Source: an uncultured Kordia sp.
GTDB taxonomy: Bacteria > Bacteroidota > Bacteroidia > Flavobacteriales > Flavobacteriaceae
Direction of reading: 5' to 3'
Length of the DNA: 11,459 nucleotides
Assembly: GCA_913054565.1 (NCBI GenBank)
Contig: CAJXHW010000034.1
Coordinates: 1-11,459 of the forward strand
Shown here: positions 1 to 7,875 of the stretch, piece after piece
Layout: each line of letters starts with the position of its first letter
Numbering within the stretch: the stretch's first letter is position 1
The notes under the pieces: model-generated
The model's database searches: none
The model's input: the letters and a program-made list of their open reading frames with translations, nothing else
What the model was told of the DNA's origin: nothing
Position numbers and translations under genes: made by a program

Positions 1-4
1 TTAT

Positions 5-1087
5 TTATTTTAAAATAACTCTAAATGTCTTTTGTGAAGTATTAAACTGAAAGTTTATAAAATAAAACCCTTTTTCAAAATCAGATAAATCAATACGTTC
101 TGATGCCATACCTGTTCTTAATTGTTGACCTAGACTATTAACTATAGCGTAGTTATACTGAGTTTGAGTTGTGTTATTAACATATACAACTCCAGAGGTC
201 ACTATAGGGTATACTTTCAATGCCTGTAATTGTATATAATCATTTGTAGCTAAAAGATTCCAACTATCTTGAGCTGTTGGGCCATTCCATATCTTCGTTG
301 CTAAATACGGATTATCAATAAACGGATTTCTATTTCCTTGGACCCCTTCTAAAATATCATTTCTATTCATTTCGTATTGTGAAACTGGATCTTCTTCATT
401 CCACTCTAAAAAAATATTTGGCATATCACCAAAATTAGAATATGATGCACTACCAACACCAACTGCAGAAGCTGCACATTGACTAGGGTAACGGACATAC
501 ATGTACATAATCATACGGGCAACGTCTCCACGCCATTCATCACCCGGATACCAATTACCAGTTGTAGGTGTAATACCAGCATTTCCTGAACCATCTTCAT
601 ATGGTCTATTGTTTCTTGAACTATTCATTTGCCCATCACAAGCACGTAAGTTATGAGCATCAGTTCCTGAACCTGGATCATCAATAACTAAAGCAGGGGT
701 TGCTAATGATTTTGGAAACACATGTTCCCTATTCCACAAACCTGTACAACCAGATTGGTGACATGATAATGATTCGTTTCGTATTCTATCATCTCGTGTT
801 ACTGTATCTCCTGCATCATTTGGTATAGGATCATATCCATACAATAAAAAAACATTTGAATTATTTGAAGGATCTAAATCGGTTTGTTTTAATGCATCCC
901 AAGCATCAGAATCTGGCACACTAGATGTGTAATAAATTTCTGTGGTATGTGTATTGGTAATTAAAGTTGTTAATTGGTTTTTTAAAGCATCTCCAGTTAA
1001 ATTAAAATCGATACCATCATAATAAGCTGGTACTTGTCCAAAACTTAATAAAGGTAACAATAACAGAAACAATATCTTCTTAATCAT
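5..1087 (-). CDS. Secreted endonuclease I family nuclease with T9SS C-terminal sorting domain
   Basis: Predicted extracellular DNA/RNA endonuclease of the endonuclease I (EndA/BsnA-like, PF04231) family, 360 aa. The ATG at 1087 is chosen because it gives a clean signal peptide, residues 1-18 (MIKKI, a leucine-rich core, then SFGQ); the frame stays open to 1171, but the added residues would bury it. The His-Me finger core is visible: NREHVFPKS at about 119-127 with candidate general base His122, then DAHNL with His145 and Asn146, and a QMNSSRNNRPY segment at 153-163 that fits the metal-binding helix. QGNRNPF at about 250 is another family motif. Residues from about 290 to the end form a beta-rich type A sorting domain (YPxxTSG start, NSLGQ, GFYFINF, terminal FRVILK), indicating T9SS export. 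The protein is longer than E. coli EndA because of this tail. Likely roles are nutrient scavenging or degradation of extracellular DNA; substrate preference cannot be read from the sequence. Confidence 0.9.
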   Translation of the reverse strand: MIKKILFLLLLPLLSFGQVPAYYDGIDFNLTGDALKNQLTTLITNTHTTEIYYTSSVPDSDAWDALKQTDLDPSNNSNVFLLYGYDPIPNDAGDTVTRDDRIRNESLSCHQSGCTGLWNREHVFPKSLATPALVIDDPGSGTDAHNLRACDGQMNSSRNNRPYEDGSGNAGITPTTGNWYPGDEWRGDVARMIMYMYVRYPSQCAASAVGVGSASYSNFGDMPNIFLEWNEEDPVSQYEMNRNDILEGVQGNRNPFIDNPYLATKIWNGPTAQDSWNLLATNDYIQLQALKVYPIVTSGVVYVNNTTQTQYNYAIVNSLGQQLRTGMASERIDLSDFEKGFYFINFQFNTSQKTFRVILK

Positions 1088-1243
1088 AGTAATTTTTTGA
1101 GGGAGGACAATATATGTTTTTTTTATTGAACACAACACATAAATAGATGAACACCATACTTTTATAGACAACGAGTGATTTTATGTATGTATTCTATATG
1201 TAGAAAAACAATTATTGTTTATATTTCATGAAAATTAATTGCT

Positions 1244-1705
1244 ATGACATTTACATTTGATGTACAACGAAAAACTAGAGGTTTTTTAAAACAGTACCTT
1301 GAAACTTTATCTTTAAAAGAATTAAATACAATCCCGGAAGGGTATAACAATTCCATACTTTGGAATATTGGTCATATTATAGTCACTCAACAATTATTGG
1401 TTTATAAGTTATCTGGTTTACCTATGCTTGTTAATGAATCACAAATTAGCAAATATATGAAAGGTACAAAACCTGAAGCAGATGCAACTCAAGAAGAGGT
1501 TAATAACTTGAATAAATTACTTTTCACTACGGTTGAACAAACAAAAAATGATTATCAAAATGGAATATTCATTGATTTCAATGAATATGTTTTATCTACA
1601 ACTGGCAATACATTAACAAAGGTTGAAGAAGCTATCAACTTTAATCTTTTTCACGAAGGCATTCACCTTGGTTATATTATGGCTTTAAAAAAGGCCTTAA
1701 AATAA
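1244..1705 (+). CDS. DinB/YfiT-like putative metal-dependent protein
   Basis: A 153-aa cytoplasmic protein of the DinB-like four-helix-bundle superfamily. The family signature is the spaced histidine triad: His44 in LWNIGHI, and His137 and His141 in FHEGIHLGY, which in relatives bind one divalent metal ion. Length and the final HExxH-like helix (HEGIH) agree with the family. Relatives include thiol transferases (bacillithiol-, mycothiol- or glutathione-dependent) and proteins of unknown activity, so no substrate is assigned. There is no signal peptide or membrane segment. The ATG at 1244 starts at the N-terminal helix and no Shine-Dalgarno sequence precedes it, as is normal in this phylum. 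The last 29 bp overlap the 3' end of the convergent glycosyltransferase gene. The gene is divergent from the nuclease across a 156-bp gap and has no operon partner in the window. Confidence 0.85.
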   Translation: MTFTFDVQRKTRGFLKQYLETLSLKELNTIPEGYNNSILWNIGHIIVTQQLLVYKLSGLPMLVNESQISKYMKGTKPEADATQEEVNNLNKLLFTTVEQTKNDYQNGIFIDFNEYVLSTTGNTLTKVEEAINFNLFHEGIHLGYIMALKKALK

Positions 1706-2978
1706 GTGCTAATTGTTCTGTGAGATTTTTTCTATGAAATTTCTGAATACCTATACCATTTACATTTAATGCATTATCCTGATAAGCTTTAAAATAAGAT
1801 AATACGGTAGTTTTTATAGCTTCTTTTTCTGTTTGATGATAGTTGAATGTAGTCCCTGTATTTGTTGAAGCAATTATAGCTTTAAAATCTGTTTTTTCTG
1901 GACCAAATGCAAGTATAGGTCTATTTGATTGCATATATTCAAATAATTTTCCTGGAATAATACATCTTGTTTCTGGAGAATCAATTTCTACTAATAATAA
2001 TAGCTGTGATTGTCGTTGCTGTACTTGTGCTTCCTTATGTGTCACATACCCTAATAAAGACAGATGTTTGTCTAAACCGTAATTTTTAATTGATATCAAC
2101 ACATCATCACTAACAGCTCCTATTAATTTAAGCTCAAAGGCATGTTTAAAACCTTCGTACTCTTGTATCAATTCTGCCAAAACACTCCATAAAACCTCTG
2201 GGTTTCTACCCGTTAACAAAGAGCCAATGTGTGATAGTGTGAACTTAGTATCTAAAGCTACTTTTCCTAAGGTTATATCATCAAAACCATTGGTTATTAC
2301 TGATATTGGTTTATTGGTTATTAATTCAAATTCCTGTTTTGTAGTTGGACTTGTAACAATAATTTCATCTGCACTTTGTAGTACTTCTTTCTCTAATTTC
2401 TTATGTTTTAATTGAGATTTAGACGTCAACTTCATTTTTTGATGATACCCAATAGTTGTCCATGGATCTCGAAAATCAGCCACCCAATTCACTCCTAACT
2501 GCTTTTTTAATTGCAAACCAATTAAATGCATACTATGTGGGGGGCCTGTAGTTATTATTGTACTTATCTGATGTTCTGCAATGTAGGATGCTAAAAACTT
2601 AATTGAGGGTGCAATCCAAAATTTTCTAGCATCAGGAATAAAAAAATTCCCTCTAATGTATAAAAGTAATTTTTCAATAAAGGATTGTTTCTTTGTTGAA
2701 ATAATACCCGAAGTAATGGTTTGAGTTTTCTTCTTTGAAAATAACGCTGCTATTTTATAAGGTTCAAAAATAGGTTGTTTAATAATTGTTACTTCCTTAG
2801 AAATGTCCTCCATTAAAGCAGTATCAACTAATGGGTAATTTGGATTCTCTGGACAATAAACAATTGGTTCAATATCAAATTTTGGTAAATATTTTACAAA
2901 CTTCAACCAACGCTGTACGCCTGGCCCACCTGCTGGTGGCCAATAGTAAGTAACAACAAGTACTTTTTTATTTGACAT
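1677..2978 (-). CDS. GT4-like family glycosyltransferase
   Basis: A 433-aa glycosyltransferase of the GT-B fold, GT4-like, probably transferring a sugar from a nucleotide-sugar donor to a cell-surface glycan or lipid acceptor at the inner face of the cytoplasmic membrane. The N-terminal Rossmann half starts with VLVVTYYWPPAGGPGVQRW (residues 6-24), an acceptor-side glycine-rich loop common in these enzymes. TTGPPHSMH (about 143-151) and DFRDPW (168-173) follow. The C-terminal donor half has ITNGFD (228-233), the HIGSL strand, and PGKLFEYMQSNRPILAF from about 342, corresponding to the glutamate-containing donor-binding helix. The frame can start at a TTG (2993), but the ATG at 2978 is preferred because it lies directly before the first beta strand. 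It is the last gene of an operon, 27 bp after the YfhO gene. Its stop lies inside the convergent DinB-like gene. Donor and acceptor are unknown. Confidence 0.88.
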   Translation of the reverse strand: MSNKKVLVVTYYWPPAGGPGVQRWLKFVKYLPKFDIEPIVYCPENPNYPLVDTALMEDISKEVTIIKQPIFEPYKIAALFSKKKTQTITSGIISTKKQSFIEKLLLYIRGNFFIPDARKFWIAPSIKFLASYIAEHQISTIITTGPPHSMHLIGLQLKKQLGVNWVADFRDPWTTIGYHQKMKLTSKSQLKHKKLEKEVLQSADEIIVTSPTTKQEFELITNKPISVITNGFDDITLGKVALDTKFTLSHIGSLLTGRNPEVLWSVLAELIQEYEGFKHAFELKLIGAVSDDVLISIKNYGLDKHLSLLGYVTHKEAQVQQRQSQLLLLVEIDSPETRCIIPGKLFEYMQSNRPILAFGPEKTDFKAIIASTNTGTTFNYHQTEKEAIKTTVLSYFKAYQDNALNVNGIGIQKFHRKNLTEQLALILRPFLKP

Positions 2979-3005
2979 AAATGAACTGCTCAAAAAAGAC
3001 TAACT

Positions 3006-5420
3006 CTATTTCTTTTTAAACTCATAAAACAATCCGCCTAAAACCAATAAAAACATACCTATTGACGATGCTAATGCAATTGTACTACCAGTACGTATCA
3101 CCTGAGGTTCAAACTTAAAATCAATAGTATGATTTCCTTTAGGTATTTCAAGGCCTCTCAGCAAATAATTAACCCTAAAATGAGGAGTTAAAGCACCGTC
3201 AATATAAGCATTCCAACCATTTTTATAGTACATTTCAGAAAATACCGCTACACCATCATGTGTATTTGATGCACTATAAATTAAATGATTGGGCTTATAA
3301 GACGTTAATGTAATATTTGCTAATGAATCTAATTGATATGTAGGTTTAACTAGCGATTGATTTTCTAAAACTACTGCTTGTTTTTTTAAGTTTAGCGTAT
3401 CTAAAAGTAATATTTCTTCATCTGCTGTAGCAACTGTTTTTATATCTTCTACAAACCAAGAGTTCCCATTTGCATACGGATTATTTAATGCTATTAATCT
3501 ACCTTCCTTTTCTTGAATAATATATTTCAAGTTTAACATGTTTACAACCGACATATTATTTCTACTCACATAAAAATCAAAAATATCTTCAGCTCGTTTT
3601 GGCTTAGCTGCATGGTACCCTCCAAACGCTTTATGAAAATAGGATGTTCTTGCAGTATTAAATGGATTATTGCTAAAGTCTAACACTCGGTAATGCGTTG
3701 TATCCTTTAGTATTTGGGCGTCTGCAGCAGTCATTTGAAATGGTTGATTCACTTGCTTTGCCATGACAAAATCGTCTGAATTAACATAACGTTTATCTAC
3801 CCCTACTAAATCAATTATTATTAAACATCCAACAACTATTAATACTACATTTTCTTTAAACTTCCCTTTTAGATGCAACCATAATGCAGTAGCAGTAAGC
3901 AGTACAAAAACAAAAGAGCGCAACACGTCTTTTGTAAATAATGACTCACGTTCTCCTTTAATTAATTTCAAGAAATCAGGTCCGTAATTTTCAAGAAGCA
4001 TTCCGTCTCTATTACTTACAAAATTAAATAAACTGCCTTTTAAAACATAAAAAGCAATTGCTAAACCACCCGTTATACCAATTGTATACTTTAAAGCTTT
4101 AAGTTTATCGTCCTTTTGTTCATAGTTGTTTAAAAATCTATATAATCCAAAAACTGCTAAAATAGGGACTACTAATTCAATGATAACCTGAATAGAACTT
4201 ACTGCTCTAAACTTGTTGTAAAGCGGCATGTAATCAATAAACAAATCTGTTAAGAAATTGAAGTTTTTACCCCATGAGAGTAATAACATTAATACTCCGC
4301 CAATGACAACCCATTTTTTTAAACGTCCTTTTACTAAAAATAAGCCTAAAACAAAAAGGAAAATAACTACAGCTCCAATATACGCTGGTGCTGCTACATA
4401 ACTTTGATCTGACCAATACATTAATTGCCCTGCAAATTGCTGTGCTTCTGTACTTGATATACCAAATAAACGCTGCATTTTTTTAACCACATCAGAGTCT
4501 CTATCTATAGGTTCATTATTAGAGCCTCCAAATAAACGTGGCACAAACAAGTTTAAACTTTCAGATACGCCATAACTATACTCTGTAATGTATGCTTTAC
4601 TTAGTCCGCTTGTTCCTTCATTTTTTGAACCGTCTGAATTTATAGTTAATTCACTTTTGCTCCTGGTACTTTCTTTAGCATATTCAGATGTGGCCATTAA
4701 ATTAGTCGCATTCAAACCTAAAGAAAATATTACAGCTAGAGTAAGCAATCCTATAGATGTGAAATAGTGTTTTAATTCTTTCTTTTTAAAGGCATCAACA
4801 ACATAAACTAACCCAATAATAATTACTAATAATAGCAAATAATAGGTCATTTGAAAGTGGTTAGCACTCAACTCTAATCCCATAGCTATGGCTGTGGTTA
4901 TAAATCCTAACACATATTTTTTTCTAAAAACTAAAAAAATACCTGCTAAAACTAATGGCATATAGGCAATTGCATGTGCTTTTGCATTATGCCCTACTCC
5001 CAATATAATAATAAAATATGTAGAAAACCCAAAGGCAAAACTACCTAAAAGAGCATATCGCCAATCTACTTTTAAGACTAATAAAAGTAGATAAAAACAA
5101 CAAAAATATAAAAACACATAATCTGCAGGTCTTGGCAAAAAACGCAGTAAACTGTCTAACTTTTTAATATAATTATGTGGATATTTTGCACCTAATTGAT
5201 AGGTTGGCATCCCTCCAAAAGCGGCATCTGTCCAATATGTTTCTTGTCCTTCTTCTTTTTGGAAGTCTTTTTGTTGTTTAGACATTCCAATATATTGTGT
5301 AATGTCAGATTGTTTAATTTGTTTACCTTGTAAAATAGGTGAAAAATAAAGAACAGCTGTTATTATAAATAATAAAACAGCTGCTATATGCGGTAGTACT
5401 TTTTTAAACGATAAATTCAT
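3006..5420 (-). CDS. YfhO family polytopic membrane protein
   Basis: An 804-aa integral membrane protein of the bacterial YfhO family (PF09586), a GT-C-like group. In Firmicutes, YfhO is implicated in glycosylating lipoteichoic acid; in Bacteroidota the substrate is not established. The first membrane span is at about 10-30, followed by an extracytoplasmic loop (QSDITQY...TDAAFGGMPTYQ) typical of the family. Many further hydrophobic segments follow, with the conserved GHNAKAHA at 143-150 and ANHFQMTYY at 186-194. A large soluble region follows the central spans. Near the end a small beta domain has YYKNGWNAYIDG and IPKGNHTIDFKF, and one last span (about 778-798) ends in a KKK tail. The start ATG at 5420 lies 9 bp after the DUF4834 stop. 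The downstream partner is a glycosyltransferase, which supports a role in envelope glycan transfer; this is inferred from context. Confidence 0.9.
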   Translation of the reverse strand: MNLSFKKVLPHIAAVLLFIITAVLYFSPILQGKQIKQSDITQYIGMSKQQKDFQKEEGQETYWTDAAFGGMPTYQLGAKYPHNYIKKLDSLLRFLPRPADYVFLYFCCFYLLLLVLKVDWRYALLGSFAFGFSTYFIIILGVGHNAKAHAIAYMPLVLAGIFLVFRKKYVLGFITTAIAMGLELSANHFQMTYYLLLLVIIIGLVYVVDAFKKKELKHYFTSIGLLTLAVIFSLGLNATNLMATSEYAKESTRSKSELTINSDGSKNEGTSGLSKAYITEYSYGVSESLNLFVPRLFGGSNNEPIDRDSDVVKKMQRLFGISSTEAQQFAGQLMYWSDQSYVAAPAYIGAVVIFLFVLGLFLVKGRLKKWVVIGGVLMLLLSWGKNFNFLTDLFIDYMPLYNKFRAVSSIQVIIELVVPILAVFGLYRFLNNYEQKDDKLKALKYTIGITGGLAIAFYVLKGSLFNFVSNRDGMLLENYGPDFLKLIKGERESLFTKDVLRSFVFVLLTATALWLHLKGKFKENVVLIVVGCLIIIDLVGVDKRYVNSDDFVMAKQVNQPFQMTAADAQILKDTTHYRVLDFSNNPFNTARTSYFHKAFGGYHAAKPKRAEDIFDFYVSRNNMSVVNMLNLKYIIQEKEGRLIALNNPYANGNSWFVEDIKTVATADEEILLLDTLNLKKQAVVLENQSLVKPTYQLDSLANITLTSYKPNHLIYSASNTHDGVAVFSEMYYKNGWNAYIDGALTPHFRVNYLLRGLEIPKGNHTIDFKFEPQVIRTGSTIALASSIGMFLLVLGGLFYEFKKK

Positions 5421-5429
5421 GTGATAAAT

Positions 5430-5678
5430 CTAATCAATTTCTTCAAAATCAATGTACTCACCTACCTTTTTTGTTGAAGTTCTTTTATGTATTGGTTCTT
5501 TTGGTTGTTGCTGCTGCTGTTGTGCTTCTTGACGGTGTTGAAATTGTTCTTTTACTTTCTGTTCCATTTTACCTGCAGCGTATTTCATTAACATTGGGGC
5601 AAAAATTCTCATTAAGAATTTTCCAATGTAATACACGGCCATAATTATTACAATAGTTCTTAATAATTGATATATCAT
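5430..5678 (-). CDS. DUF4834 family small membrane protein
   Basis: An 82-aa protein matching the DUF4834 family seen in Flavobacteriia; function unknown. The N-terminus is one hydrophobic segment (about residues 5-31, with IVIIMAVYYIGKFLMRIF). A charged amphipathic stretch follows (about 36-51). A run of six glutamines occupies 53-58, and the acidic C-terminal motif VGEYIDFEEID is the most recognisable part of the family. It is the first gene of the operon, 9 bp before the YfhO gene, with a promoter-like site 51-80 bp upstream. A helper or assembly role for the YfhO/glycosyltransferase pair is possible but rests only on proximity. The polar tail probably faces the cytoplasm, because basic residues follow the span. 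Confidence 0.82.
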   Translation of the reverse strand: MIYQLLRTIVIIMAVYYIGKFLMRIFAPMLMKYAAGKMEQKVKEQFQHRQEAQQQQQQPKEPIHKRTSTKKVGEYIDFEEID

Positions 5679-5728
5679 ATTCTTAATCTTTTACTCTAAA
5701 ATTGTTATTACACATGGCGTTATTACTA

Positions 5729-5758
5729 CAAAGCTACATAAAATTAGTGATGCACAAA
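5729..5758 (-). promoter_or_regulatory. Predicted flavobacterial sigma-A promoter for the DUF4834-yfhO-glycosyltransferase operon
   Basis: Read on the minus strand, TAGCTTTG (5736-5729) matches the Bacteroidota -7 consensus TAnnTTTG at every defined position. TTTG (5758-5755) lies 18 nt upstream, matching the -33 element. Transcription would start near 5722, giving a leader of roughly 45 nt before the ATG at 5678. The site lies in the divergent gap shared with the barrel gene. Prediction from sequence only. Confidence 0.6.
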
Positions 5759-5845
5759 GTTGATAACATTTTTTTAACTTGTGAAGGCTTATATTTTAAA
5801 AGAAAATGTATTTTTATATCCATAATTACAAAAAAACATTCAAGC

Positions 5846-6883
5846 ATGACTTTATTTAGAGTTTTATTTTTAGTGTTCTGTTTTACAAGCTTCAGCACTT
5901 ACGCCCAATATACAGAAACAATAAACTCCAACAGACCTGGAGCTTCATCAGGAGCCTATGCTGTAGGAATAAATGTCATACAAGCAGAAGGTGGTTTTAT
6001 TTACAATAAAAATAATCATGAATTACAAGATGCTGAATTTGGTGGCGCAGGTTTAGAATATGAATTTAGATATGGTGTCTGGAAAGAAGCTTTTGAAGTT
6101 AATTTAAGTGGTAGTTTTCAATCAGGAAAAGTCACTGATAATTTTTTAGGAACATCAGAGTCAGTTGGAAATTTTAGGATGAATACCATTGGTGCTAAAT
6201 ACTTATTTTTTGACCCATATAAAAAGAAAGAAGGTGATGCTGAAGAAAAACCCAACTTATACAGCTGGCATGCAAATCATAAATTTCAATGGAAAACCTT
6301 AATTCCTTCCGTTGCAGTATATGCTGGCATGAATTTTAATATTACAAATACTCCGTTTGTATATGGTAGCAACTTTAACTTCTACGGCTTAGAAGAACCA
6401 ACAATATCGCCAAAAATCATGTTAATTACTCAAAATAATTGGTCTGGAGGCTGGGTATTTACAATGAACTTTATTGGAGATCGTGTGTTTATGACCGACT
6501 ACCCTATTTACTCTTACATTTTAACACTAACACATGCTTTAAGTGAAAAAGCAGCTGTATTTGGAGAGCACCAAGGTATCATAAATGATATCTATTCAGA
6601 CTCGTTATTCAGATTTGGGGGAGCGTATTTGTTATCCAAAGATATTCAGTTAGATGCTGGAGTTACTCTAAATACTAAAAACACCCCTTCTGTCTTTGGC
6701 TTAAATGTTGGATTCTCTTATCGCATGGATTTTCATAAAGATCCAGAAAACAACAATAGTGCAGAAGATGAAAAAGAGCGCAAAGATAATGCTGATGGAA
6801 AAAACAGAAAAAAGAAAAAGAAAGACGGGAGCGGTGATAAAGAAAAGAAAAGTAATAAGGATGTTATCGATTTTAATAACTAA
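5846..6883 (+). CDS. Outer-membrane beta-barrel transporter-like protein (MetA-pathway phenol degradation family)
   Basis: A 345-aa outer-membrane protein resembling the PF13557 family (putative MetA-pathway of phenol degradation), usually annotated 'transporter' in Flavobacteriia. The ATG at 5846 is chosen because it gives a signal peptide of about 21 residues ending STYAQ. An upstream in-frame ATG at 5702 would add 48 residues before that signal and run through the operon promoter on the other strand. The mature N-terminus TINSNRPGASSGAYAVG resembles the family's characteristic start, followed by VIQAEGGF. Alternating aromatic and polar strands to about residue 295 fit a 10-14 strand barrel. 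After the last strand comes an unusual hydrophilic tail of about 50 residues, rich in Lys, Asp and Glu, with five consecutive lysines. Such a tail would lie outside the barrel. Ligand unknown. The gene is divergent from the YfhO operon; an insertion sequence begins 16 bp after its stop. Confidence 0.8.
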   Translation: MTLFRVLFLVFCFTSFSTYAQYTETINSNRPGASSGAYAVGINVIQAEGGFIYNKNNHELQDAEFGGAGLEYEFRYGVWKEAFEVNLSGSFQSGKVTDNFLGTSESVGNFRMNTIGAKYLFFDPYKKKEGDAEEKPNLYSWHANHKFQWKTLIPSVAVYAGMNFNITNTPFVYGSNFNFYGLEEPTISPKIMLITQNNWSGGWVFTMNFIGDRVFMTDYPIYSYILTLTHALSEKAAVFGEHQGIINDIYSDSLFRFGGAYLLSKDIQLDAGVTLNTKNTPSVFGLNVGFSYRMDFHKDPENNNSAEDEKERKDNADGKNRKKKKKDGSGDKEKKSNKDVIDFNN

Positions 6884-6899
6884 GCTCTCATAAAAACAA

Positions 6900-6924
6900 T
6901 GAGTCGTCCTAAAATAGGTTGACA
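6900..6924 (+). repeat. Terminal inverted repeat of the IS, orfB end
   Basis: Begins TGAGTCGTCCT and ends GGTTGACA. It matches the reverse complement of 8187-8211 at 19 of 25 positions; the inner part (TCCT, AAATA, GTTGACA) is well conserved while the outermost positions after TG diverge. Confidence 0.75.
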
Positions 6925-6936
6925 GTTTTTAATAAA

Positions 6937-7875
6937 TTAAACTAAACCAGAGAAGTTAACTTCTCTGGTTTTTTTGTTGTGTACAAAGTTAGGTGCTTTC
7001 ATACTTAAACTCAAATGTGGCCTTTTGCTATTATAAGTTTCTATAGATTCTTTTATTAACTGTTTTAATTCTTTTCCATTGTTGCATTTGTAAATTAAAA
7101 ATTCCTGTTTTAAAATGCCGTTTATACGTTCAGCTAATGCATTTTGGTAGCAATCATACCCATCAGTCATTGATGGTTTTACTTGGTGCTTTTGTAATGC
7201 TTTTTGATAAACAGAGGCGCAGTATTGTAAGCCACGATCGGAGTGGTGTATCAACTCTTTATTTGAGTTCCTTTTTTTGATAGCCATATTAAAAGCTTTC
7301 ACTACGTTTTCCGCACTCATATCATCACTTAATTCATATCCTACAATTTTTCTGCTATAAGCATCTGTCACTAAAGAGAGATAATGTGTCTTTTCTCTAC
7401 TTTTTATATAAGTAATATCGCTTACAAAAATGTGTTCTGGACGCTGTGGACTTGTTTGCTTTAATAGGTTTGGATGTTTTCTAAGCCAATGTTTAGAGTT
7501 TGTCGTTTTTGTATAGTTCTTCTTTGGTTTTATTAATAAATGTTCTGTTTTTAAATAAGTAAATAAGGCATCTCTCCCTATTTTTATTTGGTGTTTATCA
7601 AATTCTGGTTTTAGTAAATAGTACAATTTACGTGTGCCTATTCTTGGCATTTCTTTACGAACATCTAGAACTAAAGGTTTTATTTTAGACAAAACCTTAG
7701 ATCGTGCTTCTTTACGTTTTTGTGCTTGATAAACAGCTTGTCTACTTATCCCTAACAACCTACAAGAACGTGCAATGACTATTGCTTTGTCTTGTTTGAT
7801 GATTTGGATTGTTGGGATAAAAGCTTTTTTCTGATAGAGGTACCGAATTGTTTGTCTTAGACATCTATCATGGTG
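6937..7875 (-). CDS. IS3-family transposase OrfB (DDE integrase domain), made as an OrfAB fusion by -1 frameshift
   Basis: The catalytic half of the transposase. Its frame has no ATG until MPRIGTRK, well inside the protein; the only earlier conventional start is a TTG at 7758. The frame is open without a stop back to the slippery site at 7881-7875, so a -1 shift from OrfA gives a fusion of about 411 aa. OrfB begins with a second helix-turn-helix-like part (LLGISRQAVYQAQKR). An HTH_21-like MPRIGTRKLYYLL segment follows, then the rve core with FVSDITYI (Asp), HHSDRGLQY (Asp) and NALAERINGILKQE (Glu). The last two acidic residues are separated by exactly 35 residues, the classic DD(35)E spacing. 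SKRPHLSL near the end is typical of the family. The final codons lie in a perfect palindrome (6944-6971). No inactivating change is visible. Confidence 0.9.
   Translation of the reverse strand, partial: HHDRCLRQTIRYLYQKKAFIPTIQIIKQDKAIVIARSCRLLGISRQAVYQAQKRKEARSKVLSKIKPLVLDVRKEMPRIGTRKLYYLLKPEFDKHQIKIGRDALFTYLKTEHLLIKPKKNYTKTTNSKHWLRKHPNLLKQTSPQRPEHIFVSDITYIKSREKTHYLSLVTDAYSRKIVGYELSDDMSAENVVKAFNMAIKKRNSNKELIHHSDRGLQYCASVYQKALQKHQVKPSMTDGYDCYQNALAERINGILKQEFLIYKCNNGKELKQLIKESIETYNSKRPHLSLSMKAPNFVHNKKTREVNFSGLV
6944..6975 (+). terminator. Perfect 28-nt palindrome plus T-run at the IS edge, predicted terminator for plus-strand transcripts
   Basis: Positions 6944-6971 are a perfect palindrome (AAACCAGAGAAGTT and its reverse complement), followed on the plus strand by seven T at 6969-6975. 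It would stop transcription entering the element from the barrel gene, which ends at 6883. It overlaps the last codons of orfB on the other strand, where no strong T-run follows. Confidence 0.7.

Noticed and set aside
1101..1146. GGGAGG followed by a 10-codon plus-strand frame (ATG at 1114)
   Set aside because: It resembles a Shine-Dalgarno site plus leader peptide, but Bacteroidota rarely use such sites, the peptide is low-complexity and nothing downstream depends on it.
1088..1171. N-terminal extension of the nuclease to 1171
   Set aside because: The 28 extra residues precede and would bury a clear signal peptide starting MIKKILFLL.
1843..2415. Two short plus-strand open frames opposite the glycosyltransferase
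   Set aside because: Antisense shadows; composition follows the codon pattern of the real gene.
5507..5530. CAA/CAG run coding six glutamines in the DUF4834 gene, as a phase-variable repeat
   Set aside because: Codons are mixed and the run is short; a change of whole triplets would not shift the frame, so no switching is supported.
5702..5845. N-terminal extension of the barrel gene to an ATG at 5702
   Set aside because: It would place 48 residues before an evident signal peptide and run through the promoter of the divergent operon.
6705..6893. Lysine-rich 62-codon frame overlapping the end of the barrel gene
   Set aside because: It is the +1 reading of the A-rich tail of the barrel gene, with no independent start context.
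6887..6903. CTCAT/ATGAG hairpin at the left IS junction as a terminator of the barrel gene
   Set aside because: Only 5 bp, no following T-run, and it spans the insertion junction, so it is probably accidental.
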